In this document: in pieces, positions 51,208-59,046 of the stretch
Numbering within the stretch: position 1 is the first letter of the stretch
How the letters are laid out: every line of letters begins with the position of its first letter
The notes under the pieces: model-generated
What the model saw: the letters and a program-made list of their open reading frames with translations, nothing else
Told to the model about the DNA's origin: nothing
The model's database searches: none
Translations under genes and position numbers: made by a program
NCBI GenBank assembly: GCA_014860225.1
Contig: JACZKE010000036.1
Location: forward strand, 1 to 64,000
DNA length: 64,000 nt
From: Desulfuromonadales bacterium
GTDB lineage: Bacteria > Desulfobacterota > Desulfuromonadia > Desulfuromonadales > BM103
Direction: 5' to 3'

Positions 51208-52485
51208 TCAGGCGATTTCAGTCAATGACCGCTCCAGGATATCCAGACCTTCCTCCAGCTGCGCATCAGGAATAGTCAACGGTGCCAGCAAGCGCAGCGT
51301 GTTGCCGTAAATACCACAGGAGAGCAGGATCAGGCCATGCTCCAGGGCCTTCGCGGTCAGCAGTTTGATCTTGTCAGGATCAGGGACATGACCGCCGCGC
51401 TCCTTGACCAGCTCAAAAGCCACCATGGAACCGAGTCCGCGCACATCGCCGATCGGCGTGCTGTCAGGGTTTTTCTTCATAACATTGAGACGTTCGATCA
51501 TGCGTGCGCCGATGCGCTGGCTGCGCTCGCAGAGTTGCTCCTCCTCGATCGCATCCAGTACGGCATGGGCCGCGGCGCAGCCGAGGGGGCTGCCGCCGTA
51601 AGTCCCGCCGAGCCCTCCGGGATCGGCGGAGTCCATGATTGCGGCCTTGCCGATGATGCCGGAAAGGGGGATGCCGCCAGCAAGGGACTTGGCTATCGTC
51701 ATCAGGTCGGGTTCGATGTCGAAATGTTCTGTCGCAAAAAGTTTGCCGGTGCGGGCAAAGCCGGTCTGCACTTCGTCACAAATCAGCAGAATGCCGTGCA
51801 GGTCACAGAGTTGACGCAGCGCCTGCATGAACTCCCTGGGAGCAATGTAGAAGCCGCCTTCGCCTTGAACCGGTTCGAGGATGATCGCTGCCACCTGCTC
51901 CGGCTCGACGTCGGCCTTGAACAACCGTTGCAGAGCGTCCAGGCTGTCCTGGACACTGACCCCGTGATGTGCGATCGGGAAGGGCGCGTGATAAAGCGAG
52001 GCAGGGAAAGGTCCGAAACCGGCCTTGTAAGGCACGACCTTGCCGGTCATTCCCATGGTCAACAGGGAACGGCCATGAAAAGCGCCCGTAAATGAGATAA
52101 TCGCCGGTCGCTGGGTGTAGTGCCTGGCAATCTTAACCGCATTTTCGACAGCCTCGGCACCTGTGGTCATCAGCAGGGTTTTGGCCTTTTTGATCGGCGC
52201 AAGCTGATTGAGACGCTCCGCCAGGGCAATGTAGGTTTCATAGGGCATCACCTGAAAGGCGGTATGCACAAAAGCTTCGCACTGTCTGGCAATCGCGGCC
52301 ATGACTTTTGGATGACGATGACCAGTGTTGCAGACAGCGATGCCTGCAGCAAAATCGAGATAGCGCTTGCCGTCGGCATCCCAGACTTCGGCGTTATCTG
52401 CCTTGACGGCAAACACAGATGTGGCCGATGCAACGCCCCTGGGAACGGCAGCGTTACGGCGGGCAAGTAACTCAGTGTTGGACAT
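51208..52485 (-). CDS. gabT: 4-Aminobutyrate/omega-amino-acid aminotransferase
   Basis: A 425-aa class-III PLP aminotransferase. Motifs: DFAAGIAVCNTGHRHP, TTGAEAVENAVKIAR, FTGAFHGRS, ILEPVQGEGGFYIAP, ICDEVQTGFARTGKLFA (PLP Asp) and TIAKSLAGGIPLSG with the PLP Lys. This fits GabT. The start at 52485 has aaaagga upstream; 13 residues of the longer frame are discarded. It transaminates GABA or a related omega-amino acid to a semialdehyde; the following AOR-family gene could oxidise or reduce the aldehyde. The genes are 26 nt apart, in the order transaminase, MoaD-like, AOR. Confidence 0.88.
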   Translation of the reverse strand: MSNTELLARRNAAVPRGVASATSVFAVKADNAEVWDADGKRYLDFAAGIAVCNTGHRHPKVMAAIARQCEAFVHTAFQVMPYETYIALAERLNQLAPIKKAKTLLMTTGAEAVENAVKIARHYTQRPAIISFTGAFHGRSLLTMGMTGKVVPYKAGFGPFPASLYHAPFPIAHHGVSVQDSLDALQRLFKADVEPEQVAAIILEPVQGEGGFYIAPREFMQALRQLCDLHGILLICDEVQTGFARTGKLFATEHFDIEPDLMTIAKSLAGGIPLSGIIGKAAIMDSADPGGLGGTYGGSPLGCAAAHAVLDAIEEEQLCERSQRIGARMIERLNVMKKNPDSTPIGDVRGLGSMVAFELVKERGGHVPDPDKIKLLTAKALEHGLILLSCGIYGNTLRLLAPLTIPDAQLEEGLDILERSLTEIA

Positions 52486-52644
52486 GATGGATTCCTTTTT
52501 CTCATGGTTTCGATGAAGTCGCAAACAGTCATTTTTAACATGAAGACGCTGGGATACGAAGAATCTTATAAAATATTCTCAATAGGCTGTGTCAGTGTCT
52601 TCGCTAACGCTTGGTATTGTTGGATGTTTTCGCTTTTATGAATT

Positions 52645-53358
52645 TTAAAGACCTAAAAATGCCGTCTTGATATGAGGGTCGGCCATTAATTGCTCGCTGT
52701 TTCCTTCCATCACGATTTGCCCCTGTTCCATAACATAGGCACGGTCACTGATGGCCAGGGAATTGACAACATCCTGCTCCACGAGAACGATAGTGGTTCC
52801 GTACGTCTCCGCAATTTTTTTAATGGCAGCAAAAATATCCTTTTTCAGAACCGGTGCCAATCCGAGGGAAGGCTCGTCCAGCATCAGAATCCTGGGTTGC
52901 GCCATGATACCTCGGCCAATGGCGACCATTTGCTGCTCACCGCCACTTAAGGTCCCGGCCAACTGCTTTTCGCGCTCTTTAAGCCTTGGGAACAATGCGT
53001 GGACATCCCCCAGGTTCTTTGCGAAACCAACTTCTGCGTGCTTGCTGTAAGCACCCATTTCCAGGTTTTCATAAACAGTCATCTGTGAAAAAAGGCGCCT
53101 TCCTTCCGGAACATGAATCAAGGCTTGTTCAACAATTTCATCAGGAGGCAATTCATGGATCGGTTTGCCTGCAAACTCGACTCTCCCGGAACTGGGCTTG
53201 ATCAACCCTGAGACAGTTTTTAACAGGGTCGACTTGCCCGCTCCATTGGCACCGATAATGCTGACAATCTCGCCTTCCTTAACATGCAGGGAAATGCCGA
53301 AGAGCACCTGAATCTCACCATATCCTGCACTGATATTCTCAATGTTGAGTAGTGACAT
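52645..53358 (-). CDS. livF: Branched-chain amino-acid ABC transporter ATPase LivF
   Basis: A 237-aa ABC ATPase: Walker A GANGAGKS, Q-loop region, signature LSGGEQQM and Walker B ILMLDEPSLGLAP; the Leu-Ala-Pro after Walker B is typical of LivF. The start at 53358 is favoured because ggggga stands 5-6 nt before it; the ATG at 53364 has no room for a ribosome binding site. It overlaps livG by 20 nt and ends the liv operon. Confidence 0.93.
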   Translation of the reverse strand: MSLLNIENISAGYGEIQVLFGISLHVKEGEIVSIIGANGAGKSTLLKTVSGLIKPSSGRVEFAGKPIHELPPDEIVEQALIHVPEGRRLFSQMTVYENLEMGAYSKHAEVGFAKNLGDVHALFPRLKEREKQLAGTLSGGEQQMVAIGRGIMAQPRILMLDEPSLGLAPVLKKDIFAAIKKIAETYGTTIVLVEQDVVNSLAISDRAYVMEQGQIVMEGNSEQLMADPHIKTAFLGL

Positions 53359-54070
53359 ATTCATCCCCCAGATAAGCTTTGATCACGTCTACATCAGCGA
53401 CTACGTCATGCGGGTCGCCTTCTGCGATTTTTTTGCCAAAATTGACGACATAGATCTTTTCAGAAAGACTCATAATCGCCTGCATGATGTGCTCAACAAT
53501 GACAATAGTCACACCTGTCTCATTGATTTTCCGGATGATCGGCAACATGTCCGTGACCTCAGTAGGGCGCAGACCTGCCATGACTTCATCCAGTAGCAAT
53601 AACTTCGGCTCTGTGGCCAGGGCGCGCGCCAATTCCAGCTTTTTCCTTTCCGGCAGGGTCAAGCTTTTTGAAACAACATCCTTTTTATGGCCAAGTTCCA
53701 GGAACTCGAGAACTTCAAGCGCTTTTCTTTCTGCCTCATGAAGGTGCTTGGTGTGGGCGAAGGCCCCGACCATCGTATTGTAAAGAACCGTCTTGCTGGC
53801 AAAGGGTTTAACCACCTGAAAGGTTCTGGTCACCCCGAGCCGGCAAATTTCATAAGGTTTCTTACCGGCGATCTCCTTGCCGTCAAAAACGATACTGCCG
53901 GAGGTGGGTGGAAAAGCGCCGGCAATGCAATTGAACAGGGTTGTTTTGCCTGCGCCGTTGGGCCCGATCACACCGACGATCTGTCCGGATTCGACATTCA
54001 TGGAGACTTCGTTAACAGCGATCAGACCACTGAATTTTTTTGTGACCCTGGTTATTTCCAGTAATGACAT
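53339..54070 (-). CDS. livG: Branched-chain amino-acid ABC transporter ATPase LivG
   Basis: A 243-aa ABC ATPase with Walker A GPNGAGKTTLFN, a signature region LTLPERKKLELARAL (degenerate LSGGQ, as usual in LivG), and Walker B LLLLDEVMAGLRPTE. The insertion typical of LivG between Walker A and the signature is present. The ATG at 54070 follows aaggagcaacc. It pairs with LivF on the LivHM permease. Confidence 0.93.
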   Translation of the reverse strand: MSLLEITRVTKKFSGLIAVNEVSMNVESGQIVGVIGPNGAGKTTLFNCIAGAFPPTSGSIVFDGKEIAGKKPYEICRLGVTRTFQVVKPFASKTVLYNTMVGAFAHTKHLHEAERKALEVLEFLELGHKKDVVSKSLTLPERKKLELARALATEPKLLLLDEVMAGLRPTEVTDMLPIIRKINETGVTIVIVEHIMQAIMSLSEKIYVVNFGKKIAEGDPHDVVADVDVIKAYLGDEYVTTQH

Positions 54071-54087
54071 GGTTGCTCCTTCATGCA

Positions 54088-55134
54088 TCAATCGGCTTTT
54101 TCTGCCGAGTCTGTCCCATCGGGGCCGCCCTGTTTACCGAGCCTGTTAATGAACAGCTTGTTGAGTAAAATCTTCACCGGTTCCACCAGGCCTTTCGGGT
54201 AGTAGCGCATCACTACAATCAAGATCAAACCGAAAATAACCAGATGCAGCCCGGGAAGCATGGAGCCGAAATAGATTCGCGTCAATTCACTGACCGGTCG
54301 CAGTAACAGCGCGCCAAGAACCGGGCCGAGGATGGTTCCCCGTCCGCCGATCAGAGCGATAAAGGCGATCTCAAAGGAGAGGTCGAGCCCCAGAATTGAT
54401 TTCGGGTAGATATAAAGCATTAACTGCGCATAAAAGGTGCCACCCAGCCCCGCAAGGAAACAGCTGATGGCCATGGCGATCAACCTGTAGCGGGAGACCT
54501 TGATTCCAAGCGCTTCGGCAGCCTCAGGTTCTTCACCCCCGGCTGCTAGGTAATAGCCGATCTTGGAATTCATCATGAAATAGGTCAAAAGCAGTACAAT
54601 CAGCAACATGGCCAGGATGATGTAGTAGTAAGGCAGTTTGCTGTCGAACTGAAAGGCGCTGAAGGAGTTCTCCGTCAGCTTGATCGAAATGCCACTCGGG
54701 CCATTGATCATTAACGGTCCAACCTGTTTGACATTTTCGACCAACACCCGCACGCCTTCGCCAACGGCAATAGTCGCCAAGGCAAAGTAGGCACCACGTA
54801 GTTTTAGCGTCGGCAGACCGATAACCACGCCCATCATGGCAGCCAGGAGCCCCCCGACAATCATGCCCAACCAGGGGCTGATGCCAAAGGTCTGGAATAA
54901 CACAGTCGAAGTATAGGCGCCTATGCCAATAAAAGCCGAATGTCCCAGAGGGAGCACCCCGGCAAAGCCACCGACAAAATTCCAGGTGGACGTGAAATAG
55001 GCGTAAAGAATGATCAGAATAAAGATCTGCATCAGGGCCGGACTGGTCACAACCAGCGGCAGTATGAATAAAGCACCAAGCAGCAACGCACTGATAAGCA
55101 AAATTTTCGGATTTTGATTTAACAACTGCTTCAT
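54088..55134 (-). CDS. livM: Branched-chain amino-acid ABC permease LivM
   Basis: A 348-aa permease with about nine hydrophobic spans. Family motifs: STWNFVGGFAGVLPLGHSAFIGIGAYT and the EAA-like loop ALGIKVSRYRLIAMAISCFLAGLGG, then GGRGTILGPVLGALLL. It overlaps the region before livG by 17 nt spacing and follows livH by 21 nt. Confidence 0.93.
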   Translation of the reverse strand: MKQLLNQNPKILLISALLLGALFILPLVVTSPALMQIFILIILYAYFTSTWNFVGGFAGVLPLGHSAFIGIGAYTSTVLFQTFGISPWLGMIVGGLLAAMMGVVIGLPTLKLRGAYFALATIAVGEGVRVLVENVKQVGPLMINGPSGISIKLTENSFSAFQFDSKLPYYYIILAMLLIVLLLTYFMMNSKIGYYLAAGGEEPEAAEALGIKVSRYRLIAMAISCFLAGLGGTFYAQLMLYIYPKSILGLDLSFEIAFIALIGGRGTILGPVLGALLLRPVSELTRIYFGSMLPGLHLVIFGLILIVVMRYYPKGLVEPVKILLNKLFINRLGKQGGPDGTDSAEKAD

Positions 55135-55155
55135 CGCATAACTCCAGTCCCAAAT

Positions 55156-56040
55156 TTAATAGTCATGTTTCTGTCCGAACAGTCCGGAAGGCTTGACCAG
55201 CAGGACAAATAAGAAAACGCCATAGAGCAGCAGCTCAGTCCAGGTTGCCGCCATGAATTGGGCACCGACATTCTCAATGATGCCGACGATAATTCCGCCC
55301 AGGATGGCCCCTGGAATACTGCCAAGGCCGCCCAGAACGACAATGATGAAGGCTTTGATGTCGAAGGGGACACCAACGGTCGGATAAACATAGTAGAAAG
55401 GGATGAGTACGCATGCCGCCATGCCGCAGCAGGCGCTGCCCAAGCCGAAGGCCACATTGTAAATCTTGGCCTGTTTGATGCCCATCAGGGAGGCGGCTTC
55501 ACGATCGAGGCTGGTGGCCCTGATGGCTTTGCCCATCCTTGAATGTTTCAGGAACCAGTAAAGGTAGATGCCGCAAACCATGGTAATCCCGGCCCCGATA
55601 ACTTTCGGCAGCAGGAAGTACATTTCGTAAAATTCAAAAACCTGCCCGGTAACGGAGGTTTTTGCGACACGGAACTCGGCACCGAAAATCATCAGAGCCA
55701 GGTTGTCCAGAACATACCAGATACCGGTTGTCACGATAATAACGGTAATCGGCTCACGAACGTCTTTCTCGGCCTCGAAAATTGGCTTGATAATAAAACT
55801 TTGCATGTAGTAGCCGAACCAGAACAGGAGCGGCACCACCACTGGAATTGCGAAATAGGGATTCCAGCCGGTGAGGATGACGAACCAGTACGCCGCAAAC
55901 ATTCCCACCATCAGGATCGAACCATGGGCAAAGTTGATAACCTTCATGACACCGAAAATCAGTGTCAGCCCCACAGCCGTCAGACCGTAGATCGATCCCA
56001 TGAGGATGCCATTAATCAATGCTTCAATAATGCCTAACAT
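55156..56040 (-). CDS. livH: Branched-chain amino-acid ABC permease LivH
   Basis: A 294-aa permease with about eight hydrophobic spans, starting MLGIIEALINGILMGSIYGL. The EAA loop is RATSLDREAASLMGIKQAKIYNVAFGLG, and GGLGSIPGAILGGIIVGIIE is the conserved C-terminal part. It pairs with LivM. It lies 66 nt downstream of livK. Confidence 0.93.
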   Translation of the reverse strand: MLGIIEALINGILMGSIYGLTAVGLTLIFGVMKVINFAHGSILMVGMFAAYWFVILTGWNPYFAIPVVVPLLFWFGYYMQSFIIKPIFEAEKDVREPITVIIVTTGIWYVLDNLALMIFGAEFRVAKTSVTGQVFEFYEMYFLLPKVIGAGITMVCGIYLYWFLKHSRMGKAIRATSLDREAASLMGIKQAKIYNVAFGLGSACCGMAACVLIPFYYVYPTVGVPFDIKAFIIVVLGGLGSIPGAILGGIIVGIIENVGAQFMAATWTELLLYGVFLFVLLVKPSGLFGQKHDY

Positions 56041-56106
56041 GCAAACTCCTTCGGCAGCAAAAGCGGGGCGGAGAGGACTCTTCGCCCCGCACTTCAGCTT
56101 TACAAC

Positions 56107-57348
56107 CTATTTCTCCGGCTGGGGGAAGACCGGAGTGTAACCAGCTCTACGAACATTTTTGGGCCATACGGTGATACGGTCCATCTCTTTGCCTTTGGTG
56201 CGGGTCTGAACTATGACCAGGCTGGCATTCTTGTTCTGGCCGGATTCATCAAAGTCTATACAGTCGTAGGCAAGCAGGCCGACCTTGCCGCCACAGACCT
56301 GGATCTCTGACAGGGTCTTTCTCAGGGCTTCAGGGTCATTGGACCCAGCCTGCTCAAGGGCCTCCTTGATTACATACATTGCGGCATAGGCGTCTACCGA
56401 TTCGCCGTTCAGGTTGTGCCCATAGAGCTTTTTGTACTTGTCATTGGTTTCTTTCAAGCCGGGGCGATTGAGGTCGGCTTCCCATTCGACGATATCGAAC
56501 AGATACTCAGCGTTCTGGCCGGCGGCAGCAAGGAATGAGGGGTCGGCATGACCGCCACCGCTTGAAATGATCGCTTTGACGTTGACTTTCATTTCGGCCA
56601 TGGTGTTGGTCAGCAGGATCGCATCAGCTGCGTTGGAAGTCATGAAGACGACGTCCGGTTTGGCACGTTTCAATTTGATGACGACAGGTGTCAAGTCGCT
56701 GGCGGTGCTTGGATAGGGCTCGTTGAGGACGACTTCGTAGCCGCGTTCCTTGGCCAGATCCACCCACTTCTCAGCAAAACCTACGCCCCAGTCACCATTT
56801 TCATAGACGAAGGCAACTTTTTTGATGTCAACATTGAACTCTTTCTTCATGTCGTCCAGAAAGACGAACTGGTCTTTTGCCCACCAACCGTCTTTTGCGG
56901 CAATACGGAATACGTTCTTGAAGCCGCGTTCGGTAATGGTGTCGCGAACCGAGACCGGAACGATGAAAGGGATGCCATAGCGCTCAGCAACCTGGGTGGT
57001 CGGGTAGGTCACTGCCGAATTCCAGCAGCCGGTCAGCAAATGAACTTTCTCGGAATTGATCATACGTTCAGCTTCTGTAACGCCGACGGTGGGGTCGCCT
57101 TTGCTGTCGGCAAACAACAGCTCAAGCTTGGCACCACCCAGGGACTTGATACCTCCCGCACTGTTGATTTCCTCAACGGCCATCTCCCGGGCCTGTTTCC
57201 CCTGGATGCCGACAGAAGCCGACGGTCCTGATAAGGGGATGATGTTGCCGATCTTCACGGTATCCGGCGCCGCCTGCGCGAACCCGAAAGAACCTGCCAG
57301 CATTGCCAGAGCAACAACGGGAACAACGAGCTGTTTGAACATTTTCAT
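56107..57348 (-). CDS. livK: Periplasmic branched-chain amino-acid (LIV-type) binding protein
   Basis: A 413-aa type I periplasmic binding protein. Signal peptide 1-26 (AQA-A), then DTVKIGNIIPLSGPSASVGIQGKQAREMAVEEINSAGG, the usual LivK/AmiC N-terminus; TGCWNSAVTYPTTQVAERYGIPFI and VAFVYENGDWGVGF follow. It may bind an amide or aromatic acid instead of Leu/Ile/Val; many such proteins with their own two-component system do. The first gene after a sigma-54 promoter at 57482-57497; ggagacaaac precedes the ATG. Confidence 0.9.
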   Translation of the reverse strand: MKMFKQLVVPVVALAMLAGSFGFAQAAPDTVKIGNIIPLSGPSASVGIQGKQAREMAVEEINSAGGIKSLGGAKLELLFADSKGDPTVGVTEAERMINSEKVHLLTGCWNSAVTYPTTQVAERYGIPFIVPVSVRDTITERGFKNVFRIAAKDGWWAKDQFVFLDDMKKEFNVDIKKVAFVYENGDWGVGFAEKWVDLAKERGYEVVLNEPYPSTASDLTPVVIKLKRAKPDVVFMTSNAADAILLTNTMAEMKVNVKAIISSGGGHADPSFLAAAGQNAEYLFDIVEWEADLNRPGLKETNDKYKKLYGHNLNGESVDAYAAMYVIKEALEQAGSNDPEALRKTLSEIQVCGGKVGLLAYDCIDFDESGQNKNASLVIVQTRTKGKEMDRITVWPKNVRRAGYTPVFPQPEK

Positions 57349-57481
57349 GTTTGTCTCCTTTTCCTTTGGCTTTTCCGCATCAGCGGAGAGTTAAATGATG
57401 TTCGTCCTGAATCGGCACTTGTGCCATCCGGGGTTTCCGATGACTCCCTGTATATAAAAGAAGAAGGTAGCAATCATAACT

Positions 57482-57497
57482 AGCAACAGCTGTGCCA
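57482..57497 (-). promoter_or_regulatory. Sigma-54 promoter of livK-H-M-G-F
   Basis: Minus strand TGGCACAGCTGTTGCT matches TGGCAC-N5-TTGCW fully, GG-N10-GC. Predicted start near 57470, 120 nt before livK. A GTTACCTTGGTAA palindrome sits just upstream, at about 57507-57519. Confidence 0.88.
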
Positions 57498-57582
57498 TCC
57501 AGAATTACCAAGGTAACAGATTGATTTTATTATATTATTTGAGGGGAAATACGTATTTGCAGAGTTGCGGGGGAAAAGGTAC

Positions 57583-57637
57583 AACCATAAAGGTCAACCA
57601 GGGTTGACCAGGTCAACCAGGGTTGACCTTTATGGTT
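57583..57637. repeat. Tandem palindromes between regulator and livK promoter: terminator or enhancer sites
   Basis: GGTCAACCAGGGTTGACC occurs twice with one base between, inside longer arms AACCATAAAGGTCAACC / GGTTGACCTTTATGGTT (17 bp perfect). It begins at the stop codon of the NtrC-type regulator and ends about 90 nt upstream of the sigma-54 promoter. The position suits upstream activator sites for that regulator; as RNA it would also end the regulator transcript. Confidence 0.7.
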
Positions 57638-59046
57638 TACTTGGGGATGGCGTTTTTCAAACGCTTATGCAGGGCCTGTTTGGACAGGCCGAGCAGTCTG
57701 GCCGCTTGACTTTGATTGCGTGAGGTGATCTCCAATGCTTCCTCAATGGCATAATTCGTCAACGTCTCAAGAGTCGGGAATTGCCCGAACAGTTTCTCCA
57801 GTGAGTTGACCTCAAGAGGTCCTGTAGGGGCGGACGGAACATTGCCTCCAAGTCGCTCGGCAATTAATTCTTGTGGGATTTCCGAACCGCCGCAACGGGC
57901 CACGGCATCAAACAGATAGGTCTTCAGCTCTCGAATGTTGCCGTAAAACGGATGGCGAAGCAGGAGGTGCATCGCCTCTGCGCTGACCGAAGGCGTTGCC
58001 CTGTTCATGCTGCGGGCTGCATCCGCAACCAGGTGTTTCACCAATAAAGGGATATCCTCCCGACGGTTTCTCAGGTGCGGGATCTTGATCAGGTGAGTGC
58101 TGAGCCGATAATACAGGTCCATGCGGAAGCCGCCTGACTGCCCGGCCAGCTTTTGCAGGTCCTTGTTGGCCGCAGCAACGACCCGTGCCCGGCATTTCCT
58201 GGGTTGATCGGCACCCAACGGGTAATAAACACCTTCCTGAAGGAAGCGGAGTAACTTTACCTGTGAAACTTCACTGAGATCGCCTATCTCATCGAGGAAT
58301 ATTGTGCCGTCCTGCGCCTTTTCGAGCAGGCCGGGCCGGGCTTTGTCTGCCCCCGTGTAGGCCCCCCTGGCATGGCCAAAGAGCGTGTCGGAAAAGAGTG
58401 TGTCATCCAGGCCGGAAACATCCACGGCCACGAACTCGCCAGGCAAACCGCTGACATCATGAATGGCCTTCGCTATCAGTTCTTTCCCGGAACCGGTTTC
58501 CCCGAGGACAAGGGTTGGCTGGCCGCTCTCGGCAATAGCCTCGATGTATTGAAAGATTTCCATCATCGCGGAATTTTGCGTCACAATTTTTGCAAAAGCC
58601 GCGTGTGATGGTCTGCTGCCGAAAGGAATCCCTTTCAGTGACATCACCTCATTGCGTAACGAGCCGATTTCCAGGGCGTTACGCAGCGCCGACCCAAAAG
58701 TCGACATGCTGATCGGTTTTATCAAATAATCATGTGCACCTAATTTCAGACACTCCACGGCAGTCTCGATTTCCGAGTTTGCGGTCAATATGATCACCGG
58801 AACCTGGGGGCGCTCTTTCTTGATCAAACGAAGAACATCCTGACCGGACAAATACGGCATGTTGAGATCCAGGAAGACGATTGGAGCAGGAATTTGCCGT
58901 AATTCTTCCAGGGCTTGACGGCTGTCGGGAATTGTTTTGATCTTTTGAACCCCCATCGACTCCAGAAGGAAGCTATAGGCATCCAGTTCGGATTGTTCGT
59001 CATCCACTAAAACGATATGTGGATTATGCCTGCTTAGATCCAGCAT
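57637..59046 (-). CDS. NtrC-family sigma-54-dependent response regulator
   Basis: A 469-aa regulator. Receiver 1-125 (VDDEQSE, phospho-acceptor Asp in VFLDLNMP, Lys in YLIKPI), AAA+ domain about 160-390 with Walker A LGETGSGKE, sigma-54 contact loop ARGAYTGADK (GAFTGA variant with Tyr, still functional in many NtrC proteins), Walker B GTIFLDEIGDL, and R-finger region. C-terminal Fis-like HTH (SQAARLLGLSKQALHKRL). It shares one base with the kinase stop (TAATG). It most likely drives the liv operon from 57482. Confidence 0.94.
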   Translation of the reverse strand: MLDLSRHNPHIVLVDDEQSELDAYSFLLESMGVQKIKTIPDSRQALEELRQIPAPIVFLDLNMPYLSGQDVLRLIKKERPQVPVIILTANSEIETAVECLKLGAHDYLIKPISMSTFGSALRNALEIGSLRNEVMSLKGIPFGSRPSHAAFAKIVTQNSAMMEIFQYIEAIAESGQPTLVLGETGSGKELIAKAIHDVSGLPGEFVAVDVSGLDDTLFSDTLFGHARGAYTGADKARPGLLEKAQDGTIFLDEIGDLSEVSQVKLLRFLQEGVYYPLGADQPRKCRARVVAAANKDLQKLAGQSGGFRMDLYYRLSTHLIKIPHLRNRREDIPLLVKHLVADAARSMNRATPSVSAEAMHLLLRHPFYGNIRELKTYLFDAVARCGGSEIPQELIAERLGGNVPSAPTGPLEVNSLEKLFGQFPTLETLTNYAIEEALEITSRNQSQAARLLGLSKQALHKRLKNAIPK

